Assembly (NCBI GenBank): GCA_022574595.1 | Contig: JACZRS010000021.1 | Location: 1 to 64,000 of the forward strand | Direction of reading: 5' to 3' | Origin: Planctomycetota bacterium | GTDB lineage: Bacteria > Planctomycetota > Phycisphaerae > Phycisphaerales > SM1A02 | Length of the DNA: 64,000 nt | In this document: positions 43,794 through 53,276 of the stretch, in pieces | Position numbering within the stretch: the stretch's first letter is position 1 | Layout: every line of letters begins with the position of its first letter | Position numbers and translations under genes: made by a program | The notes under the pieces: generated by a model | The model's input: only the letters and a program-made list of their open reading frames with translations | The model's database searches: none | Told to the model about the DNA's origin: nothing

Positions 43794-44336
43794 TTAGCTC
43801 TTTAAATCCAGGCAATATTGACTTTGGGTAACCACCGATATCCGTCCTTTTTGGCTGTAAACCTGTGCTTTACTCAAAACCGATTGCATAGTTTGCAGTA
43901 ACCCACCCATGTGAGCTGAAAGAACATCTGCAGCTTTACGCACAATAGAACTTGCCTGCCTGACCTCTTTTACGGTTTGTTTCAGCTGTGTTGCAAGCTC
44001 CAAGATACGCTGACGATCCGGGTCTTTAAGCACCTCAGCAATCTGAGATACCGTCAAAGGTTCACTGGCATTTGGCTGCAATTTAGAAGTTAATTCACCT
44101 GTAAGCAATAGCCGCTGCTTTTCAAGCTGAGTTGCATGTTGCGCAACCACATGCTCATCCTGGCAAATACCTGTTATTTCCTGCATATTGGCATTGCGGA
44201 TGGCTTCTTGTTTGAGTTCTATGAAATTTGCTATTTTCTTATAATCCTCATGCTGAGCCCGTAATATTTTTTCTAATACCTTAACAAGCTCGACAATTTC
44301 AGGTGTTGCAACTTGCGTTTTATCATGCTGTGACAT
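43794..44336 (-). CDS. flgN: FlgN-like export chaperone
   Basis: 180 residues from ATG at 44336 (GGAGG six bases upstream; the frame from 44366 has a weaker context). A helical protein: LVKVLEKILRAQHEDYKKIANFIELKQEAIRNANMQEITGICQDEHVVAQHATQLEKQRLLL, followed by further helices; the first 90 residues resemble FlgN ('L..lL..q...y..L......k..al......e.l..i...e..l...l..le..r'). FlgN binds the C-termini of FlgK/FlgL before export. It overlaps the flgJ-like gene by 14 bp. Confidence 0.78.
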   Translation of the reverse strand: MSQHDKTQVATPEIVELVKVLEKILRAQHEDYKKIANFIELKQEAIRNANMQEITGICQDEHVVAQHATQLEKQRLLLTGELTSKLQPNASEPLTVSQIAEVLKDPDRQRILELATQLKQTVKEVRQASSIVRKAADVLSAHMGGLLQTMQSVLSKAQVYSQKGRISVVTQSQYCLDLKS

Positions 44337-44748
44337 CGACTGCCTCCTTCTTGGGAGATTTATCATCCTCAGGCTTTTCCTTATCAGATACTTCAGGCCC
44401 GACTAAACGATTCACCAGCGCTTCAACAAGCGGGAAATTTGAGGCAATAGCAATGCTGTCAGCAATTCGCTGATTTAGCAGTGGTGCAAAGCGTTTTTCT
44501 ACCGTATTAGCTGCAAACATCTCCGCGCGGAAAAAACCTTCCTGCATATCTTCCAATATCGGGAGAATAAATGCAGTTGAAACCAACTGAGTTGCCGCTT
44601 CAGTTGCTTTTTGCCTTCGCTCAGTAGGATCAAGCTTTGCAAGCGCTTCCTGAAAAGCTTTAGTAGTAGACCCCGATGCACCTATGCCTGTCGCTTTAGG
44701 TGCAGCTAGGATTTCTTGAGCTTCTATATTTATTGGCATTGGCATCAT
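44323..44748 (-). CDS. flgJ: FlgJ-like rod-binding protein (no muramidase domain)
   Basis: 141 residues. QKATEAATQLVSTAFILPILEDMQEGFFRAEMFAANTVEKRFAPLLNQRIADSIAIASNFPLVEALVNRL resembles the Rod-binding domain of FlgJ, with 'A..F...l..pml..mr......' spacing; there is no peptidoglycan hydrolase domain. It is a cap or scaffold for rod assembly. The start codon overlaps the flgI stop as ATGA. The C-terminal 35 residues are charged and low-complexity. Confidence 0.75.
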   Translation of the reverse strand: MMPMPINIEAQEILAAPKATGIGASGSTTKAFQEALAKLDPTERRQKATEAATQLVSTAFILPILEDMQEGFFRAEMFAANTVEKRFAPLLNQRIADSIAIASNFPLVEALVNRLVGPEVSDKEKPEDDKSPKKEAVDVTA

Positions 44749-45851
44749 TGGGTTATGATCTCCGCATGTAATGCCCCGGTCTTTTTCATCTCAAATATAA
44801 TGGCAATCTGATCCTCGACTGGCACTTTAAGCTGATCAAAAGCTGCTAATAAGTCTTGAAGCCGAGTCGATGTCCTTGAAGTACCATCAGATGTATCCAT
44901 CCCTACATACCGAGACTCTTGATAAATTGGGGCAGCAATAGTCGCTGCGGGAACAGGCGTGATGGTGGTTATGGACAAACCCCTGTGCGCAATACCTATG
45001 GGTGAAATCGCAACATTGCCTGATATGGCAATTATCCCCTGTCTCTCATTTATAACTATGCGGGCTTTGGATTGTATTAACGATGGGTCAACCTGAATTG
45101 TAAGCAGCGTAGCTATGAAATTTGCTGGAATCTGCCTTTCACCGGGAGGCAACAAAATCTTGACGTTCTTGGCATCTTCCGCTACCGCTACATCGGGGTA
45201 ACCATCTAAGGCAAATTCTTCATTAATAGCATTTGCGATCATCGTAGAATTGGGGTAGCCCGCATAATGATCGTTTAGCACCAATCCCATCACACCATTT
45301 GAGGAAACTGGATGAGTGCGAATATCAACCAGCATTTTCCCGCCCGAACGAATCTTTCCACTTCGCGGGTTGCTTCCCTCAATAACAACGGGCCCGTTGG
45401 CTATTGCTAATACCTGCAAACCCTCAGAATCAGGTAGAGGCAGGCGTAAAGGCGACATGAACAAACGTCCGCCTTCGAGACTCTCAGCATTGAACATAGT
45501 ATCAACCGAAACATCCAGTTGATCACCTTCGCGAACGCCAGTGGCTGGAATCACCATGGTCACCGTAACCAGCGCGAAAGAGTCCGCCTTGGCAAGCTCT
45601 TCTAAACTGCTAACAGGATTGCCCAGATTTCTAAGAAGCTGAGCGTATGGCCGAGCTGCTATAAGCGATTTCTTTGACTCATCACCCGTACCGTCAAGGC
45701 CTATTACTATCCCTAAGCCTGTCAGCACGTTCTTTTCATGACCCTTAATCCTTATCAGGTCTTGAATACTTGTTGCCTGAGCGTAGTTTGCGCCTAGCGC
45801 AATAACCGCGCAGGTAATTACTGCTGTTAAACACTGTCTTGCCACCGCCAT
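44745..45851 (-). CDS. flgI: Flagellar P-ring protein FlgI
   Basis: 368 residues from ATG at 45851 (AGGAGGT five bases upstream; the frame from 45869 starts before the ribosome site). Signal peptide (ARQCLTAVITCAVIALGANYAQA), then SIQDLIRIKGHEKNVLTGLGIVIGLDGTGD and further FlgI blocks to the ...DLLAAFDQLKVPVEDQIAIIFEMKKTGALHAEII end. The P-ring sits in the peptidoglycan of Gram-negative cells; its presence supports an outer membrane. It is the first gene of the flagellar block 2 operon. The ribosome site lies in the loop of a hairpin. Confidence 0.95.
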   Translation of the reverse strand: MAVARQCLTAVITCAVIALGANYAQATSIQDLIRIKGHEKNVLTGLGIVIGLDGTGDESKKSLIAARPYAQLLRNLGNPVSSLEELAKADSFALVTVTMVIPATGVREGDQLDVSVDTMFNAESLEGGRLFMSPLRLPLPDSEGLQVLAIANGPVVIEGSNPRSGKIRSGGKMLVDIRTHPVSSNGVMGLVLNDHYAGYPNSTMIANAINEEFALDGYPDVAVAEDAKNVKILLPPGERQIPANFIATLLTIQVDPSLIQSKARIVINERQGIIAISGNVAISPIGIAHRGLSITTITPVPAATIAAPIYQESRYVGMDTSDGTSRTSTRLQDLLAAFDQLKVPVEDQIAIIFEMKKTGALHAEIITQ

Positions 45852-45854
45852 AGG

Positions 45855-45867
45855 GGACCTCCTGTCC
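45855..45867 (-). promoter_or_regulatory. CsrA-type hairpin over the flgI ribosome site
   Basis: GGACAGGAGGTCC folds as GGAC-AGGAG-GTCC with GGA in the loop and includes the Shine-Dalgarno; the stem ends three bases before the ATG. The same 13-mer is found in the fliW leader (40025-40037). The ACAGGA core fits CsrA selection consensus. Confidence 0.6.
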
Positions 45868-45945
45868 ATTGGCTATATCCTTGCTAGTCAATAAGCAAAT
45901 AGCGGGCCAGCACTTGCTGCGGCTCAACTGCGATACAATCATCAC

Positions 45946-47997
45946 GTGCCAACTGCTGCTTCAAACAACAAATCTGCCCTCCACTTGGCCCCCCTAGCGA
46001 TAGGGCTCCTCGCTCTAGTTGCCTTCATTGCACTTTTCTCAGGATGGACAGGCGCTGGCCAAGTTAGTGCTGCGAAAGATACGCTTTGGGTTCTGCTGAC
46101 CTCCGGCCCTTGGGCGCTGGCATGGATAGTTGCAGCCACAGGCTTAGGTTGGCCACTACAAAGCTGGCTTACCCCTGACGCTGAAGATAAATTTTCACTT
46201 CAAGTCGGCCTGGGCGTTGCGGCAATGCTCACCGCCGATGCAGGCCTGGGAGCAATCGGAGCATTTCAGTGGGGTGGATCAATTGGCGGGTGGGTGTTGC
46301 TTGCGATTGGAATAGCTCTGGCAATAACGCAAACGCTGATAACAAAACCAAAGGATAATTCAAAGCCAAGTAAGAACGTGTGGTTGATTTGCGCAATCAC
46401 GCCGGCAATTGCCATATTACTTCTGGCTGCCTGCTCTGCACCCGGTTGGTTGTGGGCATCTGAATTTGGCGGTTACGATGCGCTGAGCTATCACCTGCAA
46501 TTGCCCAAGGAGTGGTTAGCACTAGGTCAATTTCAGCCATTAGAGCACAATGTCTATAGCTATCTGCCTGGTTACGTAGAAGCAGCATTTTATCACATTG
46601 CGGTCCTTACTGGTGAAGGCGTTAATTCAGCTTACGCAAACCAATTGCTACATGCGGGGCTAACTTTGTTAACCGCATTAGTTGTAGGCAGAACTGCAAC
46701 AAGGCTTGGCGGAACCCTGGCAGGGATTATTGCAGCAGCGCTATTGCTGGGCACGCCTTGGATCATTGTCGTAGGCTCGCTTGGCTATAACGAAATGGCC
46801 GTGGCCTTGCTATTTGCCTGTGGATTAAGTCTTTTGCTTCAAAGCCACGAAATAACCTGGCGTGAAGGAGCAGCTTTAGGCTTGCTGATATCTGCTGCCT
46901 GCGGCTCCAAGCTTACCGCTGTGGGTCTTGTAGCAGCACCGCTTATTGCAATTGCGCTAATCATAGTCCCCCCTAAACGCTGGATAAGCTTATTACTCTC
47001 GGTTGGTATTGCAAGCTTACTTATCTTGCTCCCCTACTTTTTACGAAATTGGATATACTCAGGCAATCCCATATTCCCGTTTGCTGCTGATATACTAGGA
47101 TCAGCGCACTGGACGGCTGAACAAGCGCAGATTTTCAGCAATGGACATGCTCCGCCAAAATCATTGGGCTTACGATTAAGTGAATTGTGGCACCAACTAA
47201 TGCGCTATGGAATTGGCAGTAATCCCTATACCGATGAACCTTGGCGGGCCCAATGGTCGATCCTTCCCTGGCTTACCATATTCAGCCTCATATTACTTGC
47301 CGCAATAAAACCTTGGCGAAAATTGGCTTTGCGTTTAACAATAACGATATTAATCGGCATCTTATTTTGGCTTTCCTTCACGCACATTAAATCACGCTTT
47401 GTGCTTCCTGTTGCCATCCCTGCGGTTTTAGCTGTAAGCATGGCTATTACCTTATCCTTAAAGCATTTTAGTGTAGCTATTGCTCGGCTTGTTCTTGTTA
47501 TAGTGTTGCTATTGTGGTCAATTCAAACTGCATTTATCTTCGCAGATGAAGGCATGAAAGCGCCCGCACAACGGATAGGAAGAATAGACATAATTACAGG
47601 CGATGCGCTAACCCCAACACTGCGAACTGAACTCGCCAGCAACTCGCCAACTATCACAGTAAATCATTTACTTCCCGATAGCGCAAAAGTGCTGTTTCTT
47701 GGTGAAGCTGCGCCGTTTTACTATAAAGCAAACATTACTTACCAAACCACGTGGGATCGCGGTCCTCTATCTGAAATAATACGCCTAAACCCAGATCAAC
47801 CAACCACTTGGATAGCACAACTCCGTGAACTTGGGTTTACACATATACTGATTAATCATATAATGATTCAGCGTTGGGAAGAAGCTCAGTGGAATGATCC
47901 ACTAATTAATACAGCAAATATGGATTTGCTCACAAAGCAGCTAGCTGTGGAAGGCCATTGGAATCATCTTGGTTTAGCGCTATATCGTTTGCAATAA
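45946..47997 (+). CDS. Polytopic membrane glycosyltransferase, GT-C/PMT-like
   Basis: 683 residues with a dozen or more hydrophobic segments. The extracytoplasmic loop EFGGYDALSYHLQLPKEWLALGQFQPLEHNVYSYLPGYVEAAFYHIAV carries the acidic-residue motif seen in GT-C enzymes (PMT/ArnT-like 'D...Y'). The C-terminal 150 residues are a soluble domain (DSAKVLFLGEAAPFYYKANITYQTTWDRGPL). It probably transfers sugar from a lipid-linked donor. Start GTG at 45946: TACAAT lies six bases before it, no Shine-Dalgarno. It is divergent from flgI. Substrate unknown. Confidence 0.75.
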   Translation: MPTAASNNKSALHLAPLAIGLLALVAFIALFSGWTGAGQVSAAKDTLWVLLTSGPWALAWIVAATGLGWPLQSWLTPDAEDKFSLQVGLGVAAMLTADAGLGAIGAFQWGGSIGGWVLLAIGIALAITQTLITKPKDNSKPSKNVWLICAITPAIAILLLAACSAPGWLWASEFGGYDALSYHLQLPKEWLALGQFQPLEHNVYSYLPGYVEAAFYHIAVLTGEGVNSAYANQLLHAGLTLLTALVVGRTATRLGGTLAGIIAAALLLGTPWIIVVGSLGYNEMAVALLFACGLSLLLQSHEITWREGAALGLLISAACGSKLTAVGLVAAPLIAIALIIVPPKRWISLLLSVGIASLLILLPYFLRNWIYSGNPIFPFAADILGSAHWTAEQAQIFSNGHAPPKSLGLRLSELWHQLMRYGIGSNPYTDEPWRAQWSILPWLTIFSLILLAAIKPWRKLALRLTITILIGILFWLSFTHIKSRFVLPVAIPAVLAVSMAITLSLKHFSVAIARLVLVIVLLLWSIQTAFIFADEGMKAPAQRIGRIDIITGDALTPTLRTELASNSPTITVNHLLPDSAKVLFLGEAAPFYYKANITYQTTWDRGPLSEIIRLNPDQPTTWIAQLRELGFTHILINHIMIQRWEEAQWNDPLINTANMDLLTKQLAVEGHWNHLGLALYRLQ

Positions 47998-48124
47998 AGG
48001 ATATGACATGCTCTGCAAAACCCCCTATATTCAGCGTTTGCTTGAAGCCAGGAAAAGAAAAGGAAAAAAGTATGCTCCGTAGAAAACTTCTCGACAATCA
48101 GTATCAGCAAAAAGGATATTTATG

Positions 48125-48853
48125 TTATGGGTGATTGATCTTCACCACACTATCACATTCGGCTCGCTGCCAGCCACATTCAGGACAACCGGTTGCGAAA
48201 TCACTTCGTAAATTGTAGCAGCAGATCGGGCACTTGCCTTTTTGGATTCGCCACCGTCTTCGAGCGCTTTTTACTACGATTAGACCTAACAAGAATAACA
48301 GCGCGAAGAAAATAACATCTCCTACAAAACCCCAAACAATAATCTTGGTAGGAAGATTCAAATTTCCAAGAGTACCAGAAGTGCGCTGCGAAATTACCGT
48401 ACCTGTTTGCCAGTCTCGTTTAGCGTCCTTAGAGTACCACATGCTGAGCATTGGCCAACCATACGCATAATCAATCACGATCGGCATGGGCTCTCCCTGT
48501 CGGTAGGCAGGCAGGAATCTGACCCTGCTCCATCTCGGCACATCGCTATCGAGGAGTTCGATGGCGTCCGACGATTTTCCAGAGATCATAGCGCTAACGG
48601 TAACCGCGCCTGTTCGATGCCATATATCGACACTCCAACTATTAAGATGGCTCACCGGCAAGAGTGCTTTAGGTGTACTTCTATTCGCTACCATTAAGTC
48701 CGCAAATCCCCAAGCCACTACTATCGTAGTGATCAGGCCCAAGAAAACCGAGACGAGAACTCGGAGAAGTGCTCGTCTTGTCAGCCAGTGCATTAGTATT
48801 TGCATTGTCTTAGACAGGATCGCTTTAGCCTTTTGTTTCACTATATGCGACAT
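48125..48853 (-). CDS. Membrane protein with C-terminal zinc ribbon
   Basis: 242 residues. Helices near 30-52 and 175-200; the C-terminus is KGKCPICCYNLRSDFATGCPECGWQRAECDS, a rubredoxin-like four-Cys ribbon (CxxC...CxxC) common in planctomycetes. Function unknown. TACTAT lies eight bases before the ATG. A second gene with the same ribbon is at 54043-54507. Confidence 0.7.
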   Translation of the reverse strand: MSHIVKQKAKAILSKTMQILMHWLTRRALLRVLVSVFLGLITTIVVAWGFADLMVANRSTPKALLPVSHLNSWSVDIWHRTGAVTVSAMISGKSSDAIELLDSDVPRWSRVRFLPAYRQGEPMPIVIDYAYGWPMLSMWYSKDAKRDWQTGTVISQRTSGTLGNLNLPTKIIVWGFVGDVIFFALLFLLGLIVVKSARRRWRIQKGKCPICCYNLRSDFATGCPECGWQRAECDSVVKINHP

Positions 48854-48870
48854 ATAGCAGCATAGTATTC

Positions 48871-49590
48871 TTAGCTGCCTGCCTGCTGCTCGCAGAGAGC
48901 TCTAAGTTCCTGGATCAGTTCCTCAGCTTGTTCTATTTCGTCCGGGTGATCTCGAATCGCAGCGTCCAGGCGAACAAGACACTCAGGGGAACTGGCTAGC
49001 TCAAGCACTCGCATCAAGATCAGAACACGAACCTTAAGCCACAAGGCAACTTCCTCAACAAGCACGCCTTCGCAGACGGGCAAGACTTCCGGTTGTAGGG
49101 GAAGATAGGATTTTACTTTCCATTTTGAGGTTATTTTCTCGGCAGCTTCGTCTCGGATGCCCCATGGCATGTTGTTGTCTTGCAGTATTGCCACATACCG
49201 CGAACCAACGAACTCAATATCGTAGTACTCATACACGACGATCGTATCGAAGCGCAAGCCAGACCAGCGAGCTTCCAGTAAATCACATATCCTCAGATAG
49301 TCACTTCGTGCTTCCCGCCGCGCAAATTCTGTAAGACCTACTGTAAGAGCCACTGCTTCGTGATTTGAGAAGGTTCCTACATTGCGTTCTATTACATGTA
49401 TATGCTCTTTGAGAGACGCTATACGATCATAGAATTCCTCACGCCTTGGCCCGTCTTGTTGGGCTGCCTGCTGGGTATCTACTAGTTGCCTCAACCACTG
49501 CGGATAGCTACCGGTTTCTTCCCTGTTGTCACAACTAGGTAAAAACAAGCTCGACATAATCAAAGCGAATACGATGCAACTCTTGAACAT
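48871..49590 (-). CDS. Predicted lipoprotein, unknown function
   Basis: 239 residues from ATG at 49590 (TATTAT eight bases upstream; the TTG three codons before lies in the supposed -10 to +1 interval). Signal with lipobox (MSSLFLPSC), then a helical, acidic body: YPQWLRQLVDTQQAAQQDGPRREEFYDRIASLKEHIHVIERNVGTF and a Leu/Glu-rich end. No family recognised. It lies upstream of the zinc-ribbon membrane protein in the same direction, 17 bp apart, and may be linked to it. Confidence 0.6.
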   Translation of the reverse strand: MFKSCIVFALIMSSLFLPSCDNREETGSYPQWLRQLVDTQQAAQQDGPRREEFYDRIASLKEHIHVIERNVGTFSNHEAVALTVGLTEFARREARSDYLRICDLLEARWSGLRFDTIVVYEYYDIEFVGSRYVAILQDNNMPWGIRDEAAEKITSKWKVKSYLPLQPEVLPVCEGVLVEEVALWLKVRVLILMRVLELASSPECLVRLDAAIRDHPDEIEQAEELIQELRALCEQQAGS

Positions 49591-49886
49591 TGACTCCAAT
49601 AATAGCTTCCACTCGAAAAGAAAGCGAACGGCGGAATTGTGATTGGATCGGATAAGAAACTATGAAAGCCGGGTCTCCGAGTACAATCACCCCGAAACAT
49701 ACTTAACCATTTGGTTAAATGAGAATAATCTACCCACTGATGCGTCTACTTGATGCGGCTAGCTGTTGTCATACAAGGGCCTTTTCTTTTTCTCTTACCC
49801 CTGACTCCTGGCTCCTGAAGCCTGAAGCCTGTTCCACCCAAACGCTCCCCTATCGGGTCGCGGCTAAACATGGGAACATAAATAGA
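49591..49886. other. Intergenic region without recognised gene
   Basis: 296 bp, with the minus-strand TATTAT of the lipoprotein at 49599-49604, and a low-complexity stretch of repeated CCTGA/CCTGAAG units (49798-49831). No tRNA, ORF or clear terminator seen. Confidence 0.4.
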
Positions 49887-51155
49887 CTAATTCCCATCAT
49901 CGATTTCAGGGTCTAAAAATTCCCCTACTTCCAATCGCTCTAATTCCCTTTCCGCTGTTTGCAACAGTTCTTTAAAACCTGCTGGTATTGATTCTTGCTT
50001 AGCTGTGACATCAATCGATTTAAGAATTTCTATCGCTGCTTTGTAATCCTCAATGCGCGCTTGAGCTGAGCGCTCCTGCAACTGAGCCAGCTCAATTAAC
50101 TTTAGTGCTTCATCGTAATTTTCTTTTAGTTCCTGCTGCATCACATCAATTGGTAGCTCAATTTCCTCTGGCAATGCAGGTTCTACTGCTGCATCGTCCT
50201 CCAAAACAGGAATTTCATTATCAGCAATACTTGCGCTCGGATTTGTAACAGCTTCATCTTTTACTGAGGTATCAACGGATTTAGTGGCAGCTTCTTCAAT
50301 CTTTTCATCATTGCTATTCACAGAAGTTAAAACGATGGCTGCGGATCCTAATACTATTGCCACGACAGCTATAGCTAACATTGTTATCGTGCGCTTTTGA
50401 TGCACTACCTGCCTTTGCAAAGAGCGAGCTTGTGCAGTTAAAGTATGTTCATCAAATACGCTGGTTGATGCGCCTGAAGGGTTAATTAATCTCTCAGCTT
50501 CACTAACAGCGGATCCTTGCGGAGAAGCTACAGCTGTATCACCCTCAGTTGACGGTCTAATGCCTCGGCTTCCTCCTGCATGAGCTGATCCGCGGCCTGG
50601 ATGACTAGAGCCTCTTAGCTCATCATCGCTGGCGAAACTGGAGATACCCGAAGCGCTTGGCGGCGTTCGACTCCAATGCGAAGCTGGATCGACAAATTGC
50701 GATGCTTCATCAGCATCAACCTGAGCCTCCCAGGGAAGTGATCGTATGTCAGGAAGCCCCATGTAATTGCGATCAAGATATGCGCCAAATGGTACGCCAC
50801 ATAAATGACAGCCATGATCTTCCGGATCAACTGAAGCGTCACAGTTGTGGCAATATCCCAGTAAATGCGCCAGGCCGGGCACGCGCTTGGCAACTGTCCA
50901 GAATTGCTTGGTTGTTGGGCCACGAACGATGGTGTATTTATCGACTTTGCCTCGCTCGATAAGCCTGAGCAGTGTCTCGTAGCTACAGCCGGGCTGAAAC
51001 GGCTGATCTGCTTCACGAACGAACCAAGGTCCCATAGCGTTATGAGTTGCCTGCCTGCTTAACGGCTCAAAAAAACCTCCACAGTTGCGACAACTCTCTG
51101 CCTGAGGCTGCGTTTGGCCACAATAAGGGCATATAAGTATCTTTGTCTTGGCCAT
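49887..51155 (-). CDS. Zinc-ribbon/GYF_2-like membrane protein
   Basis: 422 residues. N-terminal ribbon CPYCGQTQPQAESCRNCGG, then GPWFVREADQPFQPGCSYETLLRLIERGKVDKYTIVRGPTTKQFWTVAKRVPGLAHLLG, which resembles a GYF_2/DUF4339 module, a second ribbon (CHNCDASVDPEDHGCHLCG), a Ser/Gly-rich linker, a membrane helix (MLAIAVVAIVLGSAAIVLTSV near 270) and an acidic, helical C-terminal domain. This combination is common in planctomycetes. Possibly a sensing or scaffold protein; function unknown. Divergent from the PPIase gene. Confidence 0.72.
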   Translation of the reverse strand: MAKTKILICPYCGQTQPQAESCRNCGGFFEPLSRQATHNAMGPWFVREADQPFQPGCSYETLLRLIERGKVDKYTIVRGPTTKQFWTVAKRVPGLAHLLGYCHNCDASVDPEDHGCHLCGVPFGAYLDRNYMGLPDIRSLPWEAQVDADEASQFVDPASHWSRTPPSASGISSFASDDELRGSSHPGRGSAHAGGSRGIRPSTEGDTAVASPQGSAVSEAERLINPSGASTSVFDEHTLTAQARSLQRQVVHQKRTITMLAIAVVAIVLGSAAIVLTSVNSNDEKIEEAATKSVDTSVKDEAVTNPSASIADNEIPVLEDDAAVEPALPEEIELPIDVMQQELKENYDEALKLIELAQLQERSAQARIEDYKAAIEILKSIDVTAKQESIPAGFKELLQTAERELERLEVGEFLDPEIDDGN

Positions 51156-51196
51156 GAGTTTGACAATCAGAGCATTTGGGGGTCGTCTAAGCAGTT

Positions 51197-52216
51197 ATGA
51201 AAGAATATTCAGCACCATATATCAAGGTATATCTGCTTCTAGCAGTAGTTTCCTGCCTTTTATTCGCATGCAAGACCACTTCGGATTCTAAAACCTTTGC
51301 CAGGCCTCTGGGTATTTCAGCACCTGAACCGGTCCAAAACAGGCGTTTGCCGCTGGGAACTGAGCCGGTAGCAACATTCATAGACGCCAGGCCTGTTGCG
51401 ATCATCAATGGTCATGTGCTGGAATGGGGGGAATTACGTCCCTTGTTAAATGAAGCTGCGGGGGCAACCGTCCTCCAGGAAGTGATCCTGGACAGAATGA
51501 CCTATAGAGCCCTGGCCAAGGCGGGTAAATTCATTTCCCAGGATGATATTCAAAGAGAGCTAAAACTTTTTCATGATTCGCTGAGTTTGGATCCCGATAC
51601 GGCTCTTCGTCTATCAAGTGAAGTCCGAGCCCGCCAGGGGTTAGGACCAATTCGCTTCAAACATTTGCTCAGACGTAATGCCACATTGCGCGCCTTAGTA
51701 AGTAATGAAGTTAAAGTAAACGAATCATCAATTCGAAGAACTTTCGAAGTACTGTATGGCCCACGAAGGCAAGCAAGATTAATCATGCTGCCCTCACTGC
51801 GAAGTGCACAAGAGGCTGTTAGCAGAATTCGCAGCGGTGAATCCTTTAGCGATATTGCTGTGGAGATTTCTACAGATGTTAGCGCAGCCCGTGGTGGTCT
51901 GCTCGAACCCATAAGCAGAGGCGATCTGAGCTACCCGCAAGCCCTGCGTGATGCTCTTTGGGATTTGGGACCAATGGGATTGTCCGCACCGATACTTATG
52001 GAAAACGGGTATGCGCTACTGCTATTTGAAAAACAATTTGATGGCACAGATGTAGATATTGAAGAGGTTAGGCCTGAGCTTCAGCGCATAGCGAGAATTG
52101 ATCGCGAACGCTTGTTAATGGACCAGCTTGCCAGGCAAATGCTCTTTCAAGCAAGCGTTACAATATATGATAAAGAGCTAAATGATAATTGGCGGCGGAG
52201 TCGCTTCATCCAATAG
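51197..52216 (+). CDS. Parvulin/SurA-like peptidyl-prolyl isomerase lipoprotein
   Basis: 339 residues. Signal with lipobox (LLFAC), then VAIINGHVLEWGELRPLLNEAAG (SurA_N-like), a helical stretch to about 190, and a rotamase-type domain with RSAQEAVSRIRSGESFSDIAVEISTDVSAARGGLLEPISRGDLSYPQALRDALWDLGPMGLSAPILMENGYALLLFEKQFDGT. The 'GE.F..iA...S.D..a..GG.l.......l......' pattern is parvulin. A chaperone for outer-membrane proteins on the periplasmic side. 41 bp from the divergent zinc-ribbon gene. Confidence 0.82.
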   Translation: MKEYSAPYIKVYLLLAVVSCLLFACKTTSDSKTFARPLGISAPEPVQNRRLPLGTEPVATFIDARPVAIINGHVLEWGELRPLLNEAAGATVLQEVILDRMTYRALAKAGKFISQDDIQRELKLFHDSLSLDPDTALRLSSEVRARQGLGPIRFKHLLRRNATLRALVSNEVKVNESSIRRTFEVLYGPRRQARLIMLPSLRSAQEAVSRIRSGESFSDIAVEISTDVSAARGGLLEPISRGDLSYPQALRDALWDLGPMGLSAPILMENGYALLLFEKQFDGTDVDIEEVRPELQRIARIDRERLLMDQLARQMLFQASVTIYDKELNDNWRRSRFIQ

Positions 52217-52289
52217 AAACAGTCCACAAAATGACAGGCATAAATTCTATTTAGTTTATATTTGCATAAATCGGTATGATATTGCGCTA

Positions 52290-53276
52290 ATGGCTGGCTC
52301 TGATTCAATCTTGACAACTCCAATCGCGCAAGGCTTAACAATAAGCGGCGTGTCGTTCGCTTATCCCGCAAGACGTAAACAACCCAAGCGCCAAGCACTC
52401 GACAATATCAATTTACAAATATTGCCCGGGCAAAGAGTAGCGCTGCTTGGGCCAAATGGCTGTGGTAAGTCCACGCTTATGAAGAATATCTGCGGGCTAT
52501 TGCGCCCTGACAAAGGAACTATTGAAGTTTTTTCCAAGACTAGGCTTGTAGATATTCGTCCAATTATAAGTGTTGTATTCCAAACACCCGGGCTGGATCG
52601 TCATCTGAGTGTTTATGAAAATCTGCGTGACCAGGCTAGTTTGTATGGGATTACTAAAAGTGATGCACAAGAGCGCATAAAGCACCAACTTGAGCAAGGC
52701 AACTTAACCGATCGCAAATCTGATCTTGTTAAAACGCTTTCAACAGGTTTAACTCGTCGAGTAGATTTAGCCCGCGCAATGCTTAATGATCCATACATGT
52801 TGATACTTGATGAGCCAACCGTTGGGCTGGATCCAATTGCGCGCCAAGGGTTTCTAAAACTTATAGAGAAGCAACAGGAAGAAAATCCTGATCGGATAGT
52901 GCTGTTAAGTACTCACCTTGTAGATGAAGCGGATCGCTGCGATCGTGTATTGTTGATGCACAAGGGTCGCATTATCGCGGACGGTCAGCCTGGAGTTTTG
53001 CGAGAAACCCTGGGGCAGCGAAGAATTACGGTTTTTACTCATAACAAGCAGGATCAGCCGAACATTGCGGATCTGAATTGGGAAAAATCCTCCACCGGTT
53101 GGTCGGCCCCATTAGATATTGATGAGCAGCAAGTCGAAAACGTCGTATCCCAGCTTACGCGCTTGGGATGTTCGTTTTCTGTTGCGCCCCCTACTCTTGC
53201 GGATGTGTTTGAACATTCTACTGGCAGGCAACTAGATTTGGATGACCAAATCGATATTGAGGAGTCAGCGACATGA
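52290..53276 (+). CDS. ABC transporter ATP-binding protein (exporter type)
   Basis: 328 residues from ATG at 52290 (an upstream frame from 52182 runs through the end of the previous gene). TATGAT nine bases before it suggests a leaderless or short-leader mRNA. Walker A GPNGCGKST (54-62), signature LSTGLTRRVDLARAML (variant of LSGGQ), Walker B MLILDEPTVGLDP, D-loop and H-loop LLSTHLVDEADR. The C-terminal 80 residues resemble the DrrA/NatA type extension. Forms an efflux ABC pair with the permease that overlaps it by ATGA. Confidence 0.92.
   Translation: MAGSDSILTTPIAQGLTISGVSFAYPARRKQPKRQALDNINLQILPGQRVALLGPNGCGKSTLMKNICGLLRPDKGTIEVFSKTRLVDIRPIISVVFQTPGLDRHLSVYENLRDQASLYGITKSDAQERIKHQLEQGNLTDRKSDLVKTLSTGLTRRVDLARAMLNDPYMLILDEPTVGLDPIARQGFLKLIEKQQEENPDRIVLLSTHLVDEADRCDRVLLMHKGRIIADGQPGVLRETLGQRRITVFTHNKQDQPNIADLNWEKSSTGWSAPLDIDEQQVENVVSQLTRLGCSFSVAPPTLADVFEHSTGRQLDLDDQIDIEESAT

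Noticed and set aside
48003-48134. Short plus-strand frame of 43 codons (and a 24-codon one from 48008) after the GT-C gene
   Set aside because: AAAGG is only two bases before ATG, composition is Lys-rich, no known family; it overlaps the end of the next gene. Not strong enough.
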